Assembly (NCBI GenBank): GCA_025937895.1
Contig: JAICQL010000004.1
Coordinates: 1 to 64,000 of the forward strand
Direction of reading: 5' to 3'
Length of the DNA: 64,000 bases
Source of the DNA: Polyangiaceae bacterium
GTDB taxonomy: Bacteria; Myxococcota_A; Polyangia; Polyangiales; Polyangiaceae
Positions 43,430 to 53,008 of the stretch are shown one piece after another (position 1 is the stretch's first letter; each line of letters begins with the position of its first letter). Below the pieces are notes generated by a model. That model worked only from the letters and a program-made list of their open reading frames with translations, ran no database searches and was not told where the DNA came from. A program made the position numbers and the translations under genes.

Positions 43430-43599
43430 GCGGAGAACTGACCGACGTTAGCTGATTCTCCGCTGCGGGTCGACGGCCATCGCCAGGCGACGGTGTAGGC
43501 AAGCAGGCCTACCGCTTTATCGCTGCTGCAGCGGCTGCAATCGTGCTGAAAAACCTCGGGCCCGGCGTGTTGCACTGGCTTTTGGCACCACTCATCGGC

Positions 43600-44979
<1,380 letters not shown>

Positions 44980-45276
44980 CTATGATTTCCTCCCGCGGCG
45001 GCGGCGCACGGAGCGAGCGCGCCGGAGGCCGCCGGACACGGCACCGGTCTTTAATGCGACCATTTCGCTGAGGCGACGAGAATTTCGCCTGGCGCTCGTG
45101 CCGTACACCGCCGTGCCTTTCTCGCGGGTTTCGCGCGCCGCCTTGGAGCCGGGCGCGGCCCCGTGCGGGAGCCGGTAGCTGCTTGCTGCTCGGCGGGCCG
45201 ACCCCGAGGGAGGAGCACGTCTCTGGGAGCCACGACTGCGACCGCTGTCCGCCCAGGGATGATAAGGGCAGCCCCG

Positions 45277-46521
45277 ATGGTCGAGCTGTTCCCGGTCTGG
45301 AGCTTGCTGCCGTTCAGCTTCCTGGTGCTGGGCATCGCGATCCTGCCGCTGCTCTTCCCGCACCTCTGGGAGCGCGGCTCGGCGCAGCTGGGCTTCGTGG
45401 TGCTGTGCGCCGCGCCGGTGGTCGGCTACTGCCAGGCGCTGGAGCGTACGGCGCCGCTGCAGCACGCGCTGCACGGCTACCTCTCGTTCGTGCTGACGAT
45501 CGGCGCCCTGTACGTGGTGGCCAGCGGCGTGTTGCTGCTGGGAGACATCGAGGCCACCCCCCGCAACAACGTCATATTCTTGCTGCTGGGCTCGCTGCTC
45601 GCCAGCTTGATCGGCACCACGGGGGCGAGCATGCTGCTCTTGCGGCCCCTGCTGCGCACCAATCAGCAGCGCCAGCACCGCGAGCACCTGGTGCCGCTGT
45701 TCATCCTCACGGTCGCCAACGCCGGCGGCATGTTGACCCCGCTGGGCGATCCACCCCTGTTGATGGGCTATCTGCAGGGCGTCCCCTTCTTCTGGACGCT
45801 CTCGCTGCTGCCGTACTGGGTCTGGTACGTGGGCGGTATCTGTGGCTTTGCCTACTGGGTGGAGCGCAAGGCCTATGCACGCGAGGCTGCGCCCGACCTC
45901 GCGCGGGATCGGGCCGAGGTGCAGCCCCTCGCCCTGCGCGGCGTGCACAACCTGCTGTTGCTGGCGCTGCTGGTGGGGGCCGTGACCTTGCGCTCCGGGC
46001 TGCGCGAGCTGGCGCTGCTGGTGCTGGCGCTCGGCTCCTACTTCTCCACTTCGCGCGCCCTGCACGAGCAGAACAACTTCTCCCTGGCGCCGATCCGCGA
46101 GGTCGCCGTGCTGTTTGCCGGGCTGTTCGTGTGCCTGGTGCCGATCGAGGTGAACCTGGCGGCAGCGGCGCCCCAGCTGCCCCTGCGTGAGCCCTGGCAG
46201 CTGTTCTGGTCTGCGGGGGCGCTGTCGGCGGTGCTCGACAACGCCCCCACGTACGCGGCCTTCCTGGCGCTCTCGCGCGGGCTGAGCCACGCCGAGCCGG
46301 AGCTGGTGGCGGGTGTTGCACCACTGTTGCTGACGGCCGTGAGCGTGGGCTCGGTGGTCATGGGCGCCACCACGTACATCGGCAACGGCCCCAACCTGAT
46401 GGTGCGCGCCATCGCCGAGCGCTCGGGCTTCACCATGCCCAGCTTCGCCCGCTACGCGGTATTTGCCCTGCTGGTGCTGCTGCCGCTGCACCTCGGCACC
46501 ACGCTGGCACTGCTACGGTAG
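45277..46521 (+). CDS. NhaD-like sodium/proton antiporter (citrate-transporter superfamily)
   Basis: A 414-residue membrane protein with about eleven helices. The half-repeats carry the ion-transporter-superfamily hairpins IGTTGASMLLLRPLL and TYIGNGPNLMVRAIAE, with NAGGMLTPLGDPPLLMGYLQG between them, which fits NhaD-type antiporters. ATG 45277 begins just before the first helix; longer in-frame starts would add a non-hydrophobic arm. It is divergent from amtB; the 297 bases between show no clear gene or riboswitch. Confidence 0.84.
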   Translation: MVELFPVWSLLPFSFLVLGIAILPLLFPHLWERGSAQLGFVVLCAAPVVGYCQALERTAPLQHALHGYLSFVLTIGALYVVASGVLLLGDIEATPRNNVIFLLLGSLLASLIGTTGASMLLLRPLLRTNQQRQHREHLVPLFILTVANAGGMLTPLGDPPLLMGYLQGVPFFWTLSLLPYWVWYVGGICGFAYWVERKAYAREAAPDLARDRAEVQPLALRGVHNLLLLALLVGAVTLRSGLRELALLVLALGSYFSTSRALHEQNNFSLAPIREVAVLFAGLFVCLVPIEVNLAAAAPQLPLREPWQLFWSAGALSAVLDNAPTYAAFLALSRGLSHAEPELVAGVAPLLLTAVSVGSVVMGATTYIGNGPNLMVRAIAERSGFTMPSFARYAVFALLVLLPLHLGTTLALLR

Positions 46522-46606
46522 CGGCCTCGCTGCGCGCGGGGCGCGGCTCTGCAGGCCGGCCGCGGGCTTGACCGAGGGGTCTGGGTCGTGACAGCGTCGC
46601 GCGCCG

Positions 46607-47146
46607 GTGAAACCGCTACTCGCGCTGAGCAAGGGTATCGACTGGGTCAGCACCCAGCTGGGGGTATTCGCCAACTGGATGGTGCTGCTTTCGTGCCTGG
46701 TCAGCGCCGGCAACGCCACCTCGCGCTACCTGTTTCACATCGGCTCCACCGGCTGGCTGGAGATCCAGTGGTACATGTTCGGCGCCATGGTGCTGCTGGG
46801 CGCGCCCTACACGCTGCTCGTGAACGAGCACGTGCGGGTGGATCTGCTTTACTCCTTCGCCTCGCCACGCCAGCGGCTCTGGATCGACGTGTTCGGCATC
46901 CTGCTCTTCCTGATGCCCATCTGCTTGATCCTGGTCTACTTCACCTGGCCCTGGTTTGTCGGCTCCTGGACGATCAATGAGGTCTCACCCAATGCCGGCG
47001 GGCTGATCCGCTGGCCCGTGAAGCTGCTGCTGCCCGTCGGCTTTGGCTGGATGGCGATGCAGGGGCTGTCCGAGCTGATCAAGCGCGTGGCCGCGCTCCG
47101 CGGCCAGGTCGCCGCCGACTTCACCTACGAGAAGCCGCTGCAATGA
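46607..47146 (+). CDS. TRAP transporter small permease (DctQ type)
   Basis: A 179-residue membrane protein with four helices (VFANWMVLLSCLVSAGNATSR; YMFGAMVLLGAPYTL; VFGILLFLMPICLILVYF; LLLPVGFGWMAMQGL). The phrase EIQWYMFG, and EHVRVDLLY in the first loop, are typical of DctQ subunits for mannitol/chloroaromatic-type TRAP systems. GTG 46607 starts it. It overlaps the large permease gene as ATGA. No substrate-binding protein (DctP) is encoded nearby. Confidence 0.92.
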   Translation: MKPLLALSKGIDWVSTQLGVFANWMVLLSCLVSAGNATSRYLFHIGSTGWLEIQWYMFGAMVLLGAPYTLLVNEHVRVDLLYSFASPRQRLWIDVFGILLFLMPICLILVYFTWPWFVGSWTINEVSPNAGGLIRWPVKLLLPVGFGWMAMQGLSELIKRVAALRGQVAADFTYEKPLQ

Positions 47147-48480
47147 GCTTCCTCCGCGACAACCTCGCCGCCTTCATGTTCGGCGGCATGATCCTGTGCA
47201 TGCTCATCGGCTTTCCGGCGGCCTTCTCGCTGGCGGCGGCGGGCCTGGCCTTCGGCTTTCTGGGCATCGAGCTTTCGCTGCTGCACCCGGATTTTCTGGG
47301 CAACCTCACGTACCAGCTGTTCGGCATCGTCTCGAACGATCTGCTGCTGTCGATCCCGTTCTTCACCTTGATGGGCGCCATCCTGGAGAAGTGCGGGCTT
47401 GCGGAGGATCTGCTCGACTCCATCGGGCAGCTGTTTGGGCCGGTGCGCGGCGGGCTCTCGTACGCGGTGATCTTCGTCGGCGCGGTGCTGGGTGCCATCA
47501 CCGGCACCGTGGCGGCCTCGGTGATCGCGATGGGCGTCATCGCGCTGCCCACCATGCTCAAGTATGGCTACTCCACCCGCCATGCGCTGGGTGTGATCGC
47601 CGCGTCGGGCACCATCACTCAGGTCATCCCGCCGTCGCTCGTGCTGGTCGTGCTCGCCGATCAGCTGGGGCGCTCGGTGGGCGACATGTACGCCGGCGCG
47701 ATCGGGCCCAGCCTGATCCAGATCGGCCTGTTCACGGCCTGGGTCGCCTTCCTGAGCATCTTCCGCCCGCACGAGGTGCCGGCGCTGCCGCGTGAAGCGC
47801 GCACGCTCCGCGGCCTGGCGCTGTGGATCAAGTGTGCCCGCGGCATCGTGCCCTCACTCGGGCTGATCTTCCTGGTGCTCGGCACCATCTTCATGGGCTG
47901 GGCCACCCCGACGGAGGCGGGTGCGCTCGGGGTGGTGGGCGCGCTGCTGCTGGCTGCGATGAACCGCACCCTCAATCGCAAGCTGGTGTACGAGGCGATG
48001 GCCACGACCATGCGCATCACCGCCATGGTCGTCTACATCCTGATCGGAGCGCGCGTCTTCAGCCTGGTCTTCAACGGGGTCGGCGGGCGGGAGTGGATCG
48101 CAGACCTGCTGGCCTCGCTGCCTGGCGAGCAGCTGGGCTTCTTGATCTTCGTCAACCTGTTCATCTTCGTGCTGGCGTTCTTCCTCGACTTCTTCGAGAT
48201 CGCCTTCATCGTCATCCCGCTGCTGACCCCGGCCGCGGAGAGGCTGGGCATCGACCTGGTGTGGTTCGGTGTCCTGATCTGCGCCAACGTGCAGACCAGC
48301 TTCATGCATCCGCCGTTTGGCTTTGCGCTGTTCTACCTGCGGCGCATCGCGCCACCGTCGATCAAGAGCTCTGAGCTCTACTGGGGCGCCATCCCCTGGG
48401 TGGCCTTGCAGCTCGTGTTGGTGGCGATTCTCATCTTCTGGCCCAGTTCCGTCACCTACTGGCTCGGCACGAGTCACTAG
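47143..48480 (+). CDS. TRAP transporter large permease (DctM type)
   Basis: The 445-residue ion-coupled permease subunit, with about twelve helices. Family phrases include LLLSIPFFTLMGAILEKCGLAEDLLDSIG, GAITGTVAASVIAMGVIALPTML, GTITQVIPPSLVLVVLADQLG and the C-terminal NVQTSFMHPPFGFALFYLR, all read in order. Together with the small permease it imports an organic acid or sugar acid using a Na+ gradient. The missing binding protein must be encoded elsewhere or lost. Confidence 0.94.
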   Translation: MSFLRDNLAAFMFGGMILCMLIGFPAAFSLAAAGLAFGFLGIELSLLHPDFLGNLTYQLFGIVSNDLLLSIPFFTLMGAILEKCGLAEDLLDSIGQLFGPVRGGLSYAVIFVGAVLGAITGTVAASVIAMGVIALPTMLKYGYSTRHALGVIAASGTITQVIPPSLVLVVLADQLGRSVGDMYAGAIGPSLIQIGLFTAWVAFLSIFRPHEVPALPREARTLRGLALWIKCARGIVPSLGLIFLVLGTIFMGWATPTEAGALGVVGALLLAAMNRTLNRKLVYEAMATTMRITAMVVYILIGARVFSLVFNGVGGREWIADLLASLPGEQLGFLIFVNLFIFVLAFFLDFFEIAFIVIPLLTPAAERLGIDLVWFGVLICANVQTSFMHPPFGFALFYLRRIAPPSIKSSELYWGAIPWVALQLVLVAILIFWPSSVTYWLGTSH

Positions 48481-48870
48481 AGCGGCACAGGAGCCAGGAA
48501 GTGCAGGCGCGGCAGGCACGCGCTGAGCACAGTTGGGACACACAGGTACGGCCAGCGCCGGCGAGCACCGCCTCGTTGCACTGAGCAGCGTCGCGGTAGA
48601 GCCATTCGCGAGCCGTTTGGCTGGTGTTTGTTGCCCTCGTTTGTCTGGTGTTCAGTTCCAGGTAAGCCCGCAGCAGCCGATCACGGATCGGGCGACGGAG
48701 CGCTTCGTGGTGCGTCTATCTAGATCGATTCCGCCGTCGCTGTTCGATCTGCGGATGACCTCAGAGAGGCGAATCGATCCCGTTTCATTTGGAAAATGTC
48801 ACGAAAAGCAACTAGGGAGAAATGTTGGTCTTCTGTCGGTCTCAGGGCGGATTCAGTGCGGAGTGACAGC
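48481..48870. other. 390-base gap upstream of aat, AT-richer than its surroundings
   Basis: No gene is supported. Bases 48700-48850 are clearly less GC-rich than the rest of the window (for example TTTCATTTGGAAAATGTCACG), as expected for a promoter zone of aat, but no clean -35/-10 pair was identified. Confidence 0.4.
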
Positions 48871-49758
48871 ATGTCGACGTATTCTGACAGGGCCATCAAT
48901 CAGCTACAGAAGGGGCGGGAGCTGCTGCGCAATGCATGCGCCGGGGCCTCTCCCAGGGCGCGCCGCTTGCTGGGCTTTGCCAGCACGCGGCTCACCAACC
49001 ATCCCTTCGACGGGCTGTGCGGTGTCCAGGATGGTGTGCCGCTCAGCGCGGCGCAGATGATCCTGGGCTACAGCCAGGGCCTGTTTCCCATGGATAACGG
49101 CGGGAGGCTGCGCTGGCACTGCCCCGATCCGCGCTTCGTGCTGCACCTCTCGGAGCTGCGCCTCTCGCCCAACATGCGGCGCGACATCCGCAAGAGCAAC
49201 TTCACCCACACCTTTGATCGCGAGCCGAAGGCCATTCTCGAGGGCTGCGCCGATCGCGCGGAGGGTACATGGCTGAGCCCGCGGCTGCGCCAGCTGTACC
49301 TGGAGCTGTTCGATCTGGGCGTGATGCACACCATCGAGACGTGGAAAGACGGCGCGCTGGTGGGCGGCAGCTTCGGCGTGGCCATCGGGCGCATTTTCAC
49401 CGGAGAGACGATGTTTCATCGGGTGCCGGAGGCGGGCAAGTCATCGTTTGCCTGCCTCGCCCAGCACCTGCGCGAGCGCGGCTTCACCTGCATCGACGCG
49501 CAGGATCACTCCGATCACATGGCGCGCTTCGGCGCGCGTGAGGTGCCCTTCGCCGAGCACCGCAAGACGCTGGCGCTGGGGCTGATTCGCTCCGTGCAGT
49601 TCCTGGACGGCGCTGCTGCGGCTGCGCAGCAGCCGGAGCCCGCCAAGCCGGTGAGCGAGGTCAAGACAGCACCGCACGTGTCGGCGCACCAGGCCATCCG
49701 AGTGAATGAGGTCTCGGAGCCAGCGGCCGCGCCCTTGCGCGAGCAGCTGCCGTCTTGA
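48871..49758 (+). CDS. aat: Leucyl/phenylalanyl-tRNA-protein transferase
   Basis: Adds Leu or Phe to N-terminal Lys/Arg of proteins, tagging them for ClpS/ClpAP degradation (N-end rule). The protein is 295 residues. LSAAQMILGYSQGLFPMDNGG, LRWHCPDPRFVL and GGSFGVAIGRIFTGETMFHR are family motifs. The catalytic GNAT-like core ends near residue 240; the remaining ~55 residues, rich in Ala/Gln/Pro, are an extension beyond the usual ~235. GGAGTG before ATG 48871 favours it over the upstream ATG at 48796. Confidence 0.93.
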   Translation: MSTYSDRAINQLQKGRELLRNACAGASPRARRLLGFASTRLTNHPFDGLCGVQDGVPLSAAQMILGYSQGLFPMDNGGRLRWHCPDPRFVLHLSELRLSPNMRRDIRKSNFTHTFDREPKAILEGCADRAEGTWLSPRLRQLYLELFDLGVMHTIETWKDGALVGGSFGVAIGRIFTGETMFHRVPEAGKSSFACLAQHLRERGFTCIDAQDHSDHMARFGAREVPFAEHRKTLALGLIRSVQFLDGAAAAAQQPEPAKPVSEVKTAPHVSAHQAIRVNEVSEPAAAPLREQLPS

Positions 49759-49792
49759 CGAGCTGCGCTGGCGCTGAAACGCTACGCAGCGG

Positions 49793-50095
49793 ATGGCGAC
49801 GCACCCGCAACGGCTCCAGCAAGCGCTGGCAGGGGCGGCACCGAAGACCTTGAAGGAGCTCTCGCGCGAGCTCTCGCTCTCCGAGAAGGAGCTGGTGCCG
49901 CTGCTGGACAAGCTGCAGCGCAGCTCGGGCCAGGGCCGGGCAGGGCTGTGCATCGAGCCGGCGCGCTGCATCGGTTGCGGCTTCGAGTTCAAGGGCCGCA
50001 GCCGTGCTGCCAGGCCCAGCCGCTGCCCGGAGTGCCGCTCCGAGCGCATCGCACCGCCGCGCTTTTGGGTCGAGGGCGGGGCGGCGGATGACTAG
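49793..50095 (+). CDS. Small HTH/zinc-ribbon transcriptional regulator (COG3357-like)
   Basis: A 100-residue protein. Residues 5-50 form a helix-turn-helix (TLKELSRELSLSEKELVPLLDKLQRS); residues 59-81 form a zinc ribbon, CIGC and CPEC with C-x2-C-x15-C-x2-C spacing. This layout equals a small predicted regulator family found in archaea and some bacteria. Target genes are unknown. It sits between aat (34 bases) and the DUF3025 gene (15 bases) on the same strand, so the three may be one operon. Confidence 0.82.
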   Translation: MATHPQRLQQALAGAAPKTLKELSRELSLSEKELVPLLDKLQRSSGQGRAGLCIEPARCIGCGFEFKGRSRAARPSRCPECRSERIAPPRFWVEGGAADD

Positions 50096-50110
50096 AGTGC
50101 GGAGCGCTCC

Positions 50111-50893
50111 GTGCCCAAGTCTGGTCAGCCGTGGATGGTGGGGTTTCTGCAGCAGAGCCCGCTGCTCCGTCACTTTCACGAGCTCGGGCGGCCGCTGCAC
50201 CGGCACAGCTGGCCCACCCTGGACGAATACACGGCGTTCGCGGAGGCCGAGCGCCAGGCGCGCGCCGCCGAGCTCGAGCCAGTTCGCTTTGCGCCGCCTG
50301 CGCCGCGGCCCCGGCGCGCACGCCGCTCCGACCGGCTGGAGCTGAGCCAGCTCTATGACGCGCGCATCGCGCTGCAGCGCGAGGTGCCCTGCTTGACGTC
50401 TAGCTATCATGACCTGCTCAACGTGCTGGCGTGGGCGGCCTTTCCGCGCGCCAAGCGCGCGCTCCACGCGCGCCAGTACCGGGCGCTCGCCGCCTGGCTG
50501 CCCGGCGGCGGCTCACGCCTGCCGAACCGGCGCACGCGCGAGCAAGACGCGCTGACCCTGTTCGATGAGGGTGGGTCCGTGCTCGTCGCCACTCCGGAGC
50601 TGGTGGCGCGGCTGGTGGATGCAGCGCCTCGCGCAACGGCCCTGGCGGACGAGCCCGGCGCGCGCGTGGTCCTGTTCGGCCACGCCTTGATGGAGCACAT
50701 CATCCGCTACCGCACCACCGTGCGCTCCGCCGCGCTGCTGCTGGCGCTGGAGGGGCCGCTGCCCGAGGGGCTGCCCTTGCTGGAGCTGGTCGATCAGGAG
50801 CTCGAGCGGCGGCTCCTGGACGATGCGCAGTTCCAGGAGCCGAGCCCGTATCGCGTGCTGTCGATCGAGCCGCCCGGGGCAGCCTGGGTCTGA
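50111..50893 (+). CDS. DUF3025 family protein
   Basis: A 260-residue soluble protein whose centre has the family phrase HDLLNVLAWAAFPRAKRALHARQ (about 97-119, quoted in part), with LTLFDEGGSVLV and HALMEHIIRYRTTVRS downstream. The biochemical function of this family is not known; an acidic/His set (HDLLN, DEGG, HALMEH) suggests metal binding. Start is GTG 50111, 15 bases after the regulator stop. Confidence 0.85.
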   Translation: MPKSGQPWMVGFLQQSPLLRHFHELGRPLHRHSWPTLDEYTAFAEAERQARAAELEPVRFAPPAPRPRRARRSDRLELSQLYDARIALQREVPCLTSSYHDLLNVLAWAAFPRAKRALHARQYRALAAWLPGGGSRLPNRRTREQDALTLFDEGGSVLVATPELVARLVDAAPRATALADEPGARVVLFGHALMEHIIRYRTTVRSAALLLALEGPLPEGLPLLELVDQELERRLLDDAQFQEPSPYRVLSIEPPGAAWV

Positions 50894-50910
50894 GCGCGCG
50901 GGCGGCAGCG

Positions 50911-51681
50911 CTAGCCCGCCGGCTCGGCCAGCACCATCACGTTGAAGTGCGGCCGCAGCCGCGCGGCGAGCCCCGGCTCCAGCTTGAACAGCGTGCGATC
51001 CAGCTGTTGCACGCCCCAGCGCCAGGGCCGCTTCCAGGACTCGCGCAGCGGCAGCTCCAGATCCTCGTGATCCCAGGTGTAGAACTGATCGAGCACGCGG
51101 TAACCGGTATCTGCCAGCGTGGCCAGCGCCGTCTCGATCGTGAAGTAGTGCAGGTGCCCGAACTCGCGCCGCATCTCCAGCATGTGGCGCGAGCCGCGCA
51201 GCACGCTCTGCGCGTGTAGATCCAGCGGGATGTGGAAGATGAAGCGGCGCCCGCGCGCGCGCAGCTGAGTCAGAAAGCTCAGGTAGTCCGGCACGTGCTC
51301 GAAGACGTCGAGCACCAGCACCAGATCGCAGGGGTCGGACGCCTCGCGCGAGAAGTCTCCCTGCCGGAAGCTGAGGTTGTCGGCCTCCTTCTTCTTGGCC
51401 AGCGCAATGGCGTGTGCCGAGATGTCATAGCCCACCAGGCGCAGGCCCGGGGCCTCCGGCGCGAGCGCCTGCTGAGCCATCAAGCGGGGGCGCAGCAAGG
51501 CCAGGATCTCGCCCGCGCCGCAGCCCACGTCGCACACGCTCGAAGGCCTCAGCTGGTTGCGCTCGATCATCTCGAACACCTTGCCGGCCTTCCACGCCGA
51601 GTCCCCGGCGTGCCAGTCGGGGGCGTGCTCCAGGTACGTGCCCCCCGTGTAGCGCTCGGTAAATGTTGCTTCGGCTGACAT
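50911..51681 (-). CDS. Class I SAM-dependent methyltransferase
   Basis: A 256-residue cytosolic enzyme. Motif I is CDVGCGAGEILALL (50-63), followed by VGYDISAHAIALAKKK and the acidic motif DLVLVLDVFEHVPDY, the UbiG/methyltransferase-11 pattern. A late domain (RVLDQFYTWDHEDLELP) probably selects the substrate. A GAGG upstream of ATG 51681 lies inside the end of the hydroxylase gene, only six bases away, so the two genes are translationally linked and may modify the same molecule. Confidence 0.88.
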   Translation of the reverse strand: MSAEATFTERYTGGTYLEHAPDWHAGDSAWKAGKVFEMIERNQLRPSSVCDVGCGAGEILALLRPRLMAQQALAPEAPGLRLVGYDISAHAIALAKKKEADNLSFRQGDFSREASDPCDLVLVLDVFEHVPDYLSFLTQLRARGRRFIFHIPLDLHAQSVLRGSRHMLEMRREFGHLHYFTIETALATLADTGYRVLDQFYTWDHEDLELPLRESWKRPWRWGVQQLDRTLFKLEPGLAARLRPHFNVMVLAEPAG

Positions 51682-51687
51682 CGAACC

Positions 51688-52743
51688 TCAGGAGACGTTC
51701 TCCAGCAGCCAGCGCAGGCCCTCGCGCACGCGCTCCGGCACCACGTTCTTGAACAGGCGCACGCGCTCGGTGTAGCGCTCGCCGTTGCGCAGCACGCCGA
51801 GCCGGATGACATCTCCAGGCCGAAAGCGCAGGTGCACGTAGTCGAGCGCGGTGCGAGCCACCTCACAGGTATCCACGTCGTTGACCGAGTAGATGATGTC
51901 GTCCACGTAGATGGGCGCGCGGACCAGGCGAGCGAACGGATGGCGCACCTCCACCCGGCACGCAAAGCCCTGTGGCTGCAGGCCCAGGTGCTTCTTCTCT
52001 GCAAGAGACAGCGGCTCGGCGTGGGCAAAGGAGAACGTGCGCGACGGGTTGTCCAGGCTCGCGCGCCGCCAGGCCTCATCGTTCTCCACACCCGGAGAGA
52101 ACTCTGCCTTGTCCAGCAGCACGGCCAGGCGCGGGTTCGGCTGCACGTCGAAGATCAGGTGGGTGCGCACCTCGTCCCCGTTCACCACGGCGTGGATGGT
52201 TTGATTGTCAAAGGTCCAGACCTCCCCCACGTTGAAGTGGATGGCGTTCTTCTGGGACAGCAGCAGTGCGCCGTCATTCGTGGTGATGGGGATGTGCACC
52301 CGGAAGGGTACCTGCCATGCTGGATCATCGTCCGTGTGGGGGCGGGCCACGCCCAGCGGGCGCATGCGGAAGATGAAGGCATAGGTGACATCACCAAAGG
52401 GACCATCGGGCGAGATCAGCGAGCGGATGTAGGGCAGCTGATCCAGCACGGCGTGATCCGACACCTGCTGGGTCGTGAAATCCTCGGCCGTGCCCTTCTT
52501 GCCGCCGCGCAGCAGCAACATGTTGGAGGAGAAGTGAGCGCCCCAGTGCGTGCTGGACCAGGCATCTGCCGGGATGGAGCGATACTCATCCAGCAGCGCG
52601 GGCACGTTCACCTCGACGGGCAGCCGCAGAAAAGAGCGCTTCACGTGTGGCCAGGACGCCACGATGCTCCGGGTGGAGGGGTCCGCGGACGAGCCACCGG
52701 GGGATCCTGTAGGCACGTGCATGGATGCTTGATTCATGGTCAT
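51688..52743 (-). CDS. Aspartyl/asparaginyl beta-hydroxylase fused to a PDZ domain
   Basis: A 351-residue protein without signal peptide. The first domain (about 35-215) is the Fe(II)/2-oxoglutarate cupin of the AspH family: RPHTDDDPAW (His136, Asp138), TIHAVVN (His184) and the 2-oxoglutarate-binding RTHLIFDV (Arg193, His195). The second domain (about 252-330) reads as a PDZ: LGLQPQGFACRVEV, VDDIIYSVNDVD, RPGDVIRLGVLRNGE. GTGAGG five bases upstream supports ATG 52743. The PDZ probably holds the peptide substrate, by inference. It is coupled to the methyltransferase gene. Confidence 0.88.
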   Translation of the reverse strand: MTMNQASMHVPTGSPGGSSADPSTRSIVASWPHVKRSFLRLPVEVNVPALLDEYRSIPADAWSSTHWGAHFSSNMLLLRGGKKGTAEDFTTQQVSDHAVLDQLPYIRSLISPDGPFGDVTYAFIFRMRPLGVARPHTDDDPAWQVPFRVHIPITTNDGALLLSQKNAIHFNVGEVWTFDNQTIHAVVNGDEVRTHLIFDVQPNPRLAVLLDKAEFSPGVENDEAWRRASLDNPSRTFSFAHAEPLSLAEKKHLGLQPQGFACRVEVRHPFARLVRAPIYVDDIIYSVNDVDTCEVARTALDYVHLRFRPGDVIRLGVLRNGERYTERVRLFKNVVPERVREGLRWLLENVS

Positions 52744-53008
52744 CAGGGCCTCACGAGATGGAAGATCCAGGAGACGCGCAGCGCAGCTCGCGGTCGCTCT
52801 CCCCTCAAAGAGCGAACGGTTAGCATGGCGTCGCAGACGTCGCCACCTTGGCCCAGAAGACGAGGCTCGAGTGTTTCGGCTCGCCACGTTCACGCGTACT
52901 TGCGCGTGCGTGGTTACCGATGTGCCGGCTCCGGCCGGGCCCGCGGGACCAGACGGCCAACGCCGTCCCCGTCCCGCGCGCCAGGCTCGGCGGACACTGA
53001 GGCTGCGC

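Noticed and set aside
44980-45276. Riboswitch or sigma-54 promoter between amtB and the antiporter gene
   Set aside because: No TGGCAC-N5-TTGC element or recognisable aptamer core was seen on either strand.
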